Origin: Macrostomum hystrix
Taxonomy: Eukaryota; Platyhelminthes; Macrostomidae
Direction of reading: 5' to 3'
Length of the DNA: 64,000 bases
NCBI GenBank assembly: GCA_950097015.1
Contig: CATNEN010000039.1
Location: forward strand, 20,887,501-20,951,500
This document shows positions 23,047-33,800 of the stretch, in pieces; position 1 is the stretch's first letter; every line of letters starts with the position of its first letter. Below the pieces are notes generated by a model. The model searched no databases, had not been told where the DNA came from, and saw only the letters and a list, made by a program, of their open reading frames with translations. The position numbers and the translations under genes were made by a program.

Positions 23047-23784
23047 TCACCGAGGACGTCCTGAAAAAGCTCGAAGTCTATCGCCGGCGGCGGCATCCCG
23101 GTCCTCGACTTCGCTGACTGAGTCGCTAATCTTGCTCCTCGGATTCGTGACCGCAGCAGGCCGACTAATTGGTCGATTAGAGCCTCTGTCCGGCTCTTCA
23201 GCGTTGCGGCAGCTCCAGTGAAGAGACTCGCGATGCTGATTGTGACGGTGCTGCTGCCTGTGATGTACCAGCTGGTGCTGCTTGCAGCTTGAAGCCTCCA
23301 GCTGCTGAGCCCGATTCTGGCTGCATGATGTGTGCTTCGGTTGTGGCCTCCTGACCTTCATAGTTGTTGAACTGACAAACGTCTTGCAAGCAGATTCAAT
23401 TCGACAGGCGGCGATCTTGTCGAACAGCACCTCCTGGGGAGCACACTGATGGCAACGACCGCAGCTGCAGCCAATGCCATCAGCCTTATCCACGTCTTCT
23501 TGATCCAAAGCGGAGCTTGCGCTTTGATCATCGTCCGTGCCAACATCTCGAAGCCCTAGTTGCAGTCTACATGCACCCGATTTGGCGCTTGTTTGAATTG
23601 TCTGATTGCTGGTGCAGGCAGGTGCGACATTCGCTGTTGAAGCACCGAACTGCGGCTTCTCTGATGGTTCTACTGACGCAATGCTGGGCCGTACAACAAG
23701 TATGCCGTCCTCTGTGACCCAGTTGTCCATGCGAATCGATAGTCTCAACTCGCTGGGCTGCATTACAACTGTTGACACTTTGAC

Positions 23785-23818
<34 letters not shown>

Positions 23819-23952
23819 TTTCTTCGCTTGTCCATCTCTAGCTTTCTATCATTAAGAGCCTTTTGAAATGCGCGCGACAGGTTGACGCAGTAGTCAAGAG
23901 TGCCTGAAGTGGCTGTGTCCCCTTCAAGCCTGGTGTCTGATACTTTCTCCAT
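23047..23952 (-). CDS. Hypothetical polyglutamine protein, single-exon ORF
   Basis: An uninterrupted 301-codon frame starts AAAAATGG (good initiation context) and ends at 23047. I do not recognise the family. Visible features: a basic segment KRRKEQ followed by about ten glutamines encoded by CAG (residues about 47-57), a cysteine cluster CSCGRCHQC (about 165-173), a glutamine/histidine-rich stretch (about 215-250), and a serine/arginine-rich C-terminus. Two CCAAT-type boxes lie 220-270 bp upstream (24174, 24213), consistent with a promoter. No conserved domain supports it, and further exons cannot be excluded. The overlapping opposite-strand ORFs look like shadows. Confidence 0.5.
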
Positions 23953-24169
23953 TTTTACGAGCTAAAGCCAAAGGAAAGGGAAAGGATTTTTAATTAGTTC
24001 GATCTTTCTTTGGCTTCAAATGGCTGCGCGCTGTATTAGTCAGGAAGTTTAATGAAAAAAGTTTTTAACATAGACTAAAATAGTATTTTTAGCGTCGATA
24101 AAACGATCCATAGTATATCGTTTGTAAGCACGCACACACACAGTGTGAGATGCTTTCCCTGTTCTTGCT

Positions 24170-24220
24170 CCTGATTGGTGGCCGAATTGCGTTTGGGTTT
24201 CGGAGTGCGCAGCCAATCAC
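24170..24220 (-). promoter_or_regulatory. Candidate promoter with paired CCAAT boxes
   Basis: ATTGG (24174-24178, a CCAAT box on the minus strand) and CCAAT (24213-24217) face opposite ways within 45 bp in a locally GC-richer patch, upstream of the minus-strand ORF starting at 23952. Spacing fits an NF-Y type promoter; activity is inferred. Confidence 0.4.
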
Positions 24221-24837
24221 CTCATTTCAATTTTTGTCTCTCGTACGACCGCCTCACTCCAAGCTATCCAGCACTTACTAACTACGTAAACAACCCATCG
24301 GTATAGTTTTGTCAGAGGGCCATTTAAAGAGTCGCGACACTCAAACAAAATATATAAAAAAATAAAACAAATATTTCATTTCTAGAAAATAAAGATAAAT
24401 AGTCTGTTTGTTTGAAATATGTTTGCATTATTCATATAAATTAGAAATCCAAGAATATCGCGTGTACAATTACATACAGAGAGTAATATGGATGTCTGGC
24501 AAAAAACAAGCAAGTAAATAAAACAAAATAAAAATCTAAAACGTATGAGCATTTTCAGTTCCATGTAGCTCTAGTCTTAATCATGCCACCGAGTGTTATG
24601 AGATTAACAAATACATTTTCCGCGCTGTGTAGCATGTACTTTTAATGCGTCTTCTTGAAGACTTGATGGCCAATCAAATTTTGAAGGCTAAATATTTCCA
24701 AGAAATTATAAAGTGTTGTGTCTTGTCTTATAACAATAAAAAACACAGATTAATAGCAAACACAAGAACATTTGCACTTTACACATTGGGCCTTCTCAGA
24801 ATCGATTAAGCATAAATGTAGTTTTATACTACAGCTT
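24221..24837. other. Intergenic, 3' flank of the CNBD2-like gene
   Basis: AT-rich, no coding exon recognised. It should contain the CNBD2 3'UTR on the minus strand; I found no clear minus-strand AATAAA close to the stop. Confidence 0.4.
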
Positions 24838-27800
24838 TCATTCGTCAGCTTTTGTACTTTTGCGAACCGCTATCTCGGTCAGGGTGCTGTTGAACAGGCC
24901 TCGCCTATAGCGATCCCAGGCTAGCTGACGATAATAGTTATCTTCAAACACGCCCTCATCCGGATAAGGTCTAGCAAGCTCTTTGACGTGTTTTTTCAAT
25001 AGTTCGCTGGCGTGCTGAACAAAGAAGGCCTTGTTGAATAGCAAACACTCCGAACCGTTGCTTATCTGTTCGGGTGAAATTGTGATAGCTGTTCTGTTAG
25101 ACAGTTGTAGTCTGTAGCTGTTATGCAGTCTATAGCTGTTCTGTTAGACAGTTGTAGTCTGTAGCTGTTATGCAGTCTATAGCTGTTATGCAGTCTATAG
25201 CTGTTATGCAGACTATAGCTGTTATGCAGTCTATAGCTGTTATGCAGTCTATAGCTGTTATGCAGTCTATAGCTGTTATGCAGTCTATAGCTGTTATGCA
25301 GTCTATAGCTGTTATGCAGTCTATAGCTGTTATGCAGTCTATAGCTGTTATGCGGTCTAGCAGCAACTAAAAGTAACGACTCACGTACCAGAGACACACT
25401 GGCGCTCTCTTCAATCTCCAAGTTCTTCTCGCCTTTGAAGACCACGTTAGACAGGCCCTGTAATGAGAATCGAATCCGTTTTTTTCATCTACTTGCTACT
25501 ATGAGTAGAGTTAAAGTACGATTCGGCAACTCACAAAAACATCGCCAGGCTTCAGGGTGCTGATCTGCACGGCCACAGATTTCTTAACCTGCGGTTGCGG
25601 CAAGCCTTGCTTCCTGGCAATCTCGTCAAAGTCTGGCGCCGGCTCTCGACTGACCTCAACCACCCGATTATTGTTGCCGAGGGCCGAGTTTAACGCAAAC
25701 CGCTTCTTGCTGACTGAAACGTCAAACAGCTGCTGCCGCTGCTGCTGCTGATGCTGACTGTCTCTAGGCAACTTCTCCCCTGCCTTCCTCAGGCCAGTGT
25801 CCACTTTGGGCTCTAGAGTTTGAGGCGATGATAGTACAATAATACTACCGAACGCGAATATGTACAAAGGTACACAACTAGACTCTCAGTGAGTCAAAAC
25901 TTGCAAAAGTACATTAGGATCGAAACTTAAAATTTCAAATTAGTAAAGAACTAATAATAAGTAGTAATGCTGCCACGAGCTACTACACAAAATTACAATT
26001 GCGTGTTATTTTTTATATCTACACCTGCCATTATTGGGCCACATTTGCAGTCGACAGCAAAGAAGCCGCAGCTATTGCGCTGCGTATCTGAAGGCTGCGA
26101 AGGCTGGAGTCGGGAATCGAACCCCTGACCTTCTAATTGTGAGTCCGATTTTTTTTTATTACACACACCTGCCCCAATTGGGTCAGATGTGCAGCCGACA
26201 GCACAGCCGCAGCTAATGCGCGGCGCATCTGAAGGCTGCGTACAGCTGTTCAGTCCACGGACTGGGGGACGCCACACCCACCTTCAATTATCCCAGCTGA
26301 TGCTGGTACCCATTTAACAGCTGGGTGAACTGAAGCAATGCAGAGTTAAGTGTCTTGCTAAAGGACGCAAATTGTTCCAGTCGGGGTCGGGAATCGAACC
26401 CCCGACCTTCAAGTCGTGAGTCCGACGCCCTAACCACTAGGCTACAACCTCTCTAACCACTCCCACCTGAGTCCGATGCTCTAGGCTACAGCCCCTATTC
26501 AAGTACTACTTAGTAAGTAGCGCTTTAGGGTCATTTTACCATTCCTGCCGATGTTCAGCTTGACCCGAAAATCGCTCCTCTCCCTGACGATGGTCGGCTC
26601 ATCGGTGTCATTCACGTCAAGCCTCTTGAGCACCTTGCAAGAGCCGGAGCGCACCACGATGATGTAATCGCTGGCCTTGCTGTCCGGCACGACGATGGCG
26701 TTTCGCCTGTAGAATGTGAGCAGGCAGGCGGTCGGCTGCTTGAGCAGCTGCTCAACTGGGAAGTGACGCATAAACTCGCAGCTAAGCAAGAACTCAATGT
26801 GGGCCGGCCTACGGCCCGGCTCGGCGCGCATGAAAATATCATGAAAGTCGTCCCGCCCGATGGCCAGCAGCTGCATCGGCGTCTGGCTAACGATGCTGGC
26901 TGTGCGGGTCACCTGGTGCAGCAGGGCGATCTCACCGAAGGACTGGCCCTGCGTGCGAGAGGGCCGATTGAAATGACATCTGAGCCACCTGATCCCATCT
27001 CACCTGATCCCATCTCACCTGATCCCATCTCACCTGATCCCATCTCACCTGATCCCATCTCACCTGATCCCATCTCACCTGATCCCATCTCACCTGATCC
27101 CATCTCACCTGATCCCATCTCACCTGATCCCATCTCACCTGATCCCATCTCACCTGATCCCATCTCACCTGATCCCATCTCACCTGATCCCATCTCACCT
27201 GATCCCATCTCACCTGATCCCATCTCACCTGATCCCATCTCACCTGATCCCATCTCACCTGATCCCATCTCACCTGATCCCATCTCACCTGATCCCATCT
27301 CACCTGATCCCATCTCACCTGATCCCATCTCACCTGATCCCATCTCACCTGATCCCATCTCACCTGATCCCATCTTACCTGTCCCAGCCGTGCCACTATG
27401 CTAGACCGGGTCTCGCCAGTTTCTCGATCCTCCTTCATGACGTTGACCAGTGCTTTGCCGCTGATGATGATGTAGAAATTGATGCCGTTGTGGCCCTGCC
27501 TAATAATTAGCCTACCAGCGGGAACTGTGTAATAGAAGGCCACCCGCGCCAGCTTCTCCTGAATGCCCAGCGGGTACTCGTTGAATGTAGGCAGGTTCTG
27601 CAGGCCGTACATCAGCGTCTGCACCTGCTCGGAGGTGCGATCCTGCGGCTCCAGCTGGAGGATGTACTTCATCTCGCCAGTCAAATCGATCTGGCCGAGG
27701 AGACACAATGAGAAAATTGAAGAGTTTAAAAATTCGTATGGGTTGAAATATTCGGAAGCTTAAAGAATGGCACAATGGGAAGTTGTACATACTAGTTAAA

Positions 27801-30800
27801 TGGGAAATTTGGGACTGGGAAAGTAAGGAGTTTGAGATTAAGAGTGGGAGAATGGGAGAATGGGGAGAGTTTCAATTGGGAGTGGAAGAATGGGAAGTCA
27901 GAGAATGGGAAGTGGGAGAATGGGAAGTGGGAGAATGGGAAGTGGGAGAATGGGAAGTCGGAGAATTGGAAGTCGGAGAATTGGAAGTCGGAGAATTGGA
28001 AGTGGGAGAATTGGAAGTCGGAGAATGGAAAGTGGGAGAATTGGAAGTGGGAGAATTGGAAGTGGGAGAATGGGAAGTGGGAGAATGGGAAGTCGGAGAA
28101 TTGGAAGTGTGAGAATGGAAAGTGGGAGAATTGGAAGTGGGAGAATGGGAAGTGGGAGAATTGGAAGTGGGAGAATGGGAAGTGGGAGAATGGGAAGTGG
28201 GAGAATTGGAAGTGGGAGAATGGGAAGTGGGAGAATGGGAAGTCGGAGAATGGGAAGTCGGAGAATGGGAAGTCGGAGAATGGGAAGTCGGAGAATGGGA
28301 AGTCGGAGAATGGGGAGTGGGAGAATGTGAGATTCAGTGGTGGTCGTTTGGGGTCTGGGAGTTTTTGATCGGGAAAGTAAGAGGAATAATTCTCTTATGC
28401 ACATATTAGTCCATATTACAGGATTCAAGTTGTATCAGTTGTATTAATATAGTTGTATCAGTAAGCTAGTGGTACAAGGAGAGGACAAAGTACAAGGGTA
28501 AGGTGATGCATCGGATGATAGAGACTGCAGGTGCAGTATCTACCCAGTAGATAGTTGCCACTTCCGAGAACGTCATTTTCTATTCAAAATCCAAAAATGC
28601 TCAGAGCCTAGCCTATTGTGGCATAAGGCAGTCAATTCGCACTCAAGTGTCCGACTTTTCAATTGTATCCGCCTGACAAACCTCACACCGCTGACAGCAC
28701 TAGGCAGTGTAAGACACCGCTCGCAAGTACGAGTATAATGCCCTCACCCCAAGATCAGAGACAGGTTCACCCCATGATCAGTGACAGGCTCACCCCAAGA
28801 TCAGTGACAGGCTCACCCCATGATCAGAGACAGGCTCACCCCAAGATCAGAGACAGGCTCACCCCATGATCAGTGACAGGCTCACCCCATGATCAGTGAC
28901 AGGTTCACCCCATGATCAGGGACAGGCTCACCCCATGATCAGTGACAGGTTCACCCCATGATCAGTGACAGGTTCACCCCATGATCAGGGACAGGCTCAC
29001 CCCATGATCAGTGACAGGTTCACCCCATGATCAGGGACAGGCTCACCCCATGATCAGTGACAGGTTCACCCCATGATCAGTGACAGGCTCACCCCATGAT
29101 CAGGGACAGGCTCACCCCATGATCAGGGACAGGCTCACCCCATGATCAGTGACAGGTTCACCCCATGATCAGTGACAGGCTCACCCCATGATCAGTGACA
29201 GGTTCACCCCATGATCAGGGACAGGCTCACCCCATGATCAGTGACAGGCTCACCCCATGATCAGGGACAGGCTCACCCCATGATCAGGGACAGGCTCACC
29301 CCATGATCAGTGACAGGTTCACCCCATGATCAGTGACAGGTTCACCCCATGATCAGTGACAGGCTCACCCCATGATCAATGACAGGTTCACCCCATGATC
29401 AGTGACAGGTTCACCCCATGATCAGTGACAGGTTCACCCCATGATCAGTGACAGGTTCACCCAATGATCAGTGACAGGTTCACCCCATGATCAGTGACAG
29501 GCTCACCCCATGATCAGTGACAGGCTCACCCCATGATCAGTGACAGGCTCACCCCATGATCAGTGACAGGCTCACCCCATGATCAGTGACAGGTTCACCC
29601 CATGATCAGTGACAGGTTCACCCCATGATCAGTGACAGGCTCACCCCATGATCAATGACAGGTTCACCCCATGATCAGTGACAGGTTCACCCCATGATCA
29701 GTGACAGGTTCACCCCATGATCAGTGACAGGTTCACCCCATGATCAGTGACAGGCTCACCCCATGATCAGTGACAGGCTCACCCCATGATCAGTGACAGG
29801 CTCACCCCATGATCAGTGACAGGTTCACCCCATGATCAGTGACAGGTTCACCCCATGATCAGTGACAGGCTCACCCCATGATCAGTGACAGGTTCACCCC
29901 ATGATCAGTGACAGGCTCACCCCATGATCAGTGACAGGCTCACCCCATGATCAGTGACAGGTTCACCCCATGATCAGGGACAGGTTCACCCCATGATCAG
30001 TGACAGGTTCACCCCATGATCAGTGACAGGCTTACCCATGATCAGTGACAGGCTCACCCCATGATCAGTGACAGGTTCACCCCATGATCAGTGACAGGTT
30101 CACCCCATGATCAGTGACAGGTTCACCCCATGATCAGTGACAGGCTCACCCCATGATCAGTGACAGGTTCACCCCATGATCAGTGACAGGCTCACCCCAT
30201 GATCAGTGACAGGCTCACCCCATGATCAGTGACAGGTTCACCCCATGATCAGTGACAGGCTCACCCCATGATCAGTGACAGGCTCACCCCATGATCAGTG
30301 ACAGGCTCACCCCATGATCAGTGACAGGTTCACCCCATGATCAGTGACAGGTTCACCCCATGATCAGTGACAGGCTCACCCCATGATCAGTGACATGGCC
30401 TTATCCCCCCACACCCTATGATCAGTGACATGGCCTTATCCCCCCACACCCAATGATCAGTGACATGGCCTTATCCCTCACACCCCATGATCAGTGACAT
30501 GGCCTTATCCCCTCACACCCTATGATCAGTGACATGGCCTTATCCCCCCACACCCTATGATCAGTGACATGGCCTTATCCCCCCCACACCCTATGATCAG
30601 TGACATGGCCTTATCCCCCCACACCCTATGATCAGTGACATGGCCTTATCCCCCCACACCCTATGATCAGTGACATGGCCTTATCCCCCCACACCCCATG
30701 ATCAGTGACATGGCCTTATCCCCTCACACCCCATGATCAGTGACATGGCCTTATCCCCCCACACCCCATGATCAGTGACATGGCCTTATCCCCTCTCACC

Positions 30801-33800
30801 TCCTTCTTAGCCCTGAAGTAGGACAAGTCAAAGCTCAGCCCCGAGTCGTCAGTCTCGAATCCTTTCAGCGTGTCGGCCACTCGTATGCTCTCATCGTCCT
30901 TGTAGTCTTTACTAGAAAATTCGTTTTGAGATTTTATGCAAACCTTTAAAAATTTATTGCTTAAGATCCATAAACAGCAGCCTTAAAAGCTACGAGCTTT
31001 GCTATGGGAATAACATTTTCTATGCTCTGCTATCCCTAAATGGGCTATCTACAATCCCAAATCTTCAATCTACAATCTGCAATATGCAATCAGAAATCTG
31101 CAATCTGCAATATATAATCTGCAATCTACAATCTTAAAGTTTCAGTGAGCAATCTACAATCTTAAATCTACAATCATAAATCTACAATCTTAAATCTACA
31201 ATCATAAATCTACAATCTTAAATCTACAATCTTAAATCTACAATCTTAAATTTACAATCTACGAGTACATTCTGCAATCTAAAATCTGCAATCTGCAATC
31301 TACACGCTACAACCCACATTCTTTAATATGCAATCTACAATCTTAAATATAAAATCTGCAATCTGCAATCTACCATCTGCAATCAACAATCTTCAATCTG
31401 CAATCATGCAATCTGCAATCTACCATCTGCAATCTACAATCTACAATCTGCAATCTACAATCATGCAATCTACAATCATGCAATATGCAATCGGCAATCT
31501 GCAATCTGCAATCTGCAATCAGAGTCCCGGGACAAACCGTTTAAGAATGGCGTGTATCCAGTTAATCATGATGATGACAATTCTCGACATCTTCTTAAAT
31601 CGACCAAGCGCCTGCGAAAAAAACGATAAATCAGAAATGAGAAATGTGAGGCATTTGGTATTTGTGATGCAACTAGCGACAATAGCACTGGATTCATACA
31701 ATAAGAACTAGAAATTGGTTAGAAATTGCGTGTAGTCAGAGTTTTTCATCAAGGACTGCTTAAAAAAAACTTTACACAATGAGTCATGGTGGTGCAAGAT
31801 TTTTTATTGCTTGTTTTTTTTCAATTAAAAAGGCCGATTTAACAGACCTAGTTAGCCGGATTATATGTTAAATAAATAATTAATAACCATCTAAAAGGCT
31901 AGCTTTTAAATGCATGCTCAAATGGTAATCAGAATCTTAAACAAAGAAAATAAAAATTTAAGTAATTTTACTTTCGGTTGCTATGCAACTTAAACCTCTT
32001 GTCACAGCTTAAAGAAAGGGGATGAGGGAGTGGTAAGGGAGCATTAGGGTGAAGAGAGAGACTAGGTAGAGAGAGATCTCGGTGGGTAGAGAGTTTAAAG
32101 GGGCGAGAAATATTCAGATTTGGGATCTTCCCCAGAGAGAGAGAGTCGAGGAGAGAGATAGTCGGGGGGAGAGAGATAGTCGGGGGGAGAGAGTGTCGGG
32201 GGAGAGAGTGTCGGGGGAGAGAGATAGTCGGGGGGAGAGAGTGTCGGGGGAGGGAGTGTCGGGGGAGAGAGATAGTCGGGGGGAGAGAGTGTCGGGGGAG
32301 AGAGTGTCGGGGGAGAGAGATAGTCGGGGGAGAGAGAGTCGGGGGAGAGAGATAGTCGGGGGAGAGAGAGTCGGGGGAGAGAGTGTCGGGGGAGAGAGTG
32401 TCGGGGGAGAGAGATAGTCGGGGGGAGAGAGTGTCGGGGGAGAGAGTGTCGGGGGAGAGAGTGTCGGGGGAGAGAGATAGTCGGGGGAGAGAGAGTCGGG
32501 GGAGAGAGTGTCGGGGGAGAGAGAGTCGGGGGGAGAGAGTGTCGGGGGAGAGAGAGTCGGGGGGAGAGAGATAGTCGGGGGGAGAGAGTGTCGGGGGAGA
32601 GAGTGTCGGGGGACAGAGAGTCGGGGGAGAGAGTGTCGGGGGAGAGAGTGTCGGGGGAGAGAGTGTCGGGGGAGAGAGAGTCGGGGGAGAGATAGTCGGG
32701 GGAGAGAGTGTCGGGGGAGAGAGTGTCGGGGGAGAGAGTGTCGGGGGAGAGAGAGTCGGGGGAGAGAGAGTCGGGGGAGAGAGTGTCGGGGGAGAGAGTG
32801 TCGGGGGAGAGAGTGTCGGGGGAGAGAGAGTCGGGGGAGAGAGAGTCGGGGGAGAGAGTGTCGGGGGAGAGAGTGTCGGGGGAGAGAGTGTCGGGGGAGA
32901 GAGAGTCGGGGGAGAGATAGTCGGGGGAGAGAGAGTCGGGGGAGAGAGTGTCGGGGGAGAGAGTGTCGGGGGAGAGATAGTCGGGGGAGAGAGTGTCGGG
33001 GGAGAGAGTGTCGGGGGAGAGAGTGTCGGGGGAGAGAGAGTCGGGGGAGAGAGAGTCGGGGGAGAGAGTGTCGGGGGAGAGAGTGTCGGGGGAGAGAGTG
33101 TCGGGGGAGAGAGAGTCGGGGGAGAGAGAGTCGGGGGAGAGAGTGTCGGGGGAGAGAGTGTCGGGGGAGAGAGTGTCGGGGGAGAGAGAGTCGGGGGAGA
33201 GATAGTCGGGGGAGAGAGAGTCGGGGGAGAGAGTGTCGGGGGAGAGAGTGTCGGGGGAGAGAGTCAGAGGAAAGTGTTGAGGGAGGGAGATAATTTATTG
33301 ATCAGGACGGGGAGAGAGTAGAGTAAAAGTACGTCGAGAGTGTTGAGAATAGTGTGAAGGGATGAGAGAGATCACGGGAGAAGCTGTTCTCCAGATAGAT
33401 TCTCATAGGTAACCAAGGCACACGGATCTCCAATTAGGGACCAAAAAACCATGGAGAGAGTTGCTGTATTCCCAAACAGACTTGACTGAGCCTCCTCAAG
33501 TCGCGCAGAGTGATCTGACGCCGCAGTCGTCTCAACTGCTCCGTCGGAGCCGACGATTCCGTGACTAAACTGGCAGCTTCCGTCAAATTCTTGTTGGAGC
33601 CGGTCGTCAGCGATCTCGTCAATAGTTTCTCTTCCTCCGAAGACGGCATTGAAGCTGGCGGAGGCGGGGCCGAGCGAGTGGCGACCGTCTCGGTCTGTTG
33701 TCTATGGCCGAACTCGGTCAATGGCCAGTCGCAGCGAGCGCTGCCAAGCAGCAGCCGCTGAGCCATTCGGGTATCTGTTTGGCTGGCTCGGCCTAACTGT

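Noticed and set aside
26763-27708. Repetitive ORFs reading PDPIS, GEMGS or VRWDQ through the 15-bp array
   Set aside because: PDPIS and GEMGS are frame shadows of the minisatellite. The VRWDQ frame matters only as possible intron read-through and is not called as an exon.
27783-28428. Five overlapping repetitive ORFs
   Set aside because: Open-frame artefacts of a 15-bp intronic repeat.
28735-30799. CRISPR-like appearance of regular short repeats
   Set aside because: There are no unique spacers; units are contiguous tandem repeats in an animal intron.
32082-33293. Arginine/glutamate/glycine-rich ORFs up to 261 aa
   Set aside because: Artefacts of the GGGGGAGAGAGTGTC array; several frames are open at once.
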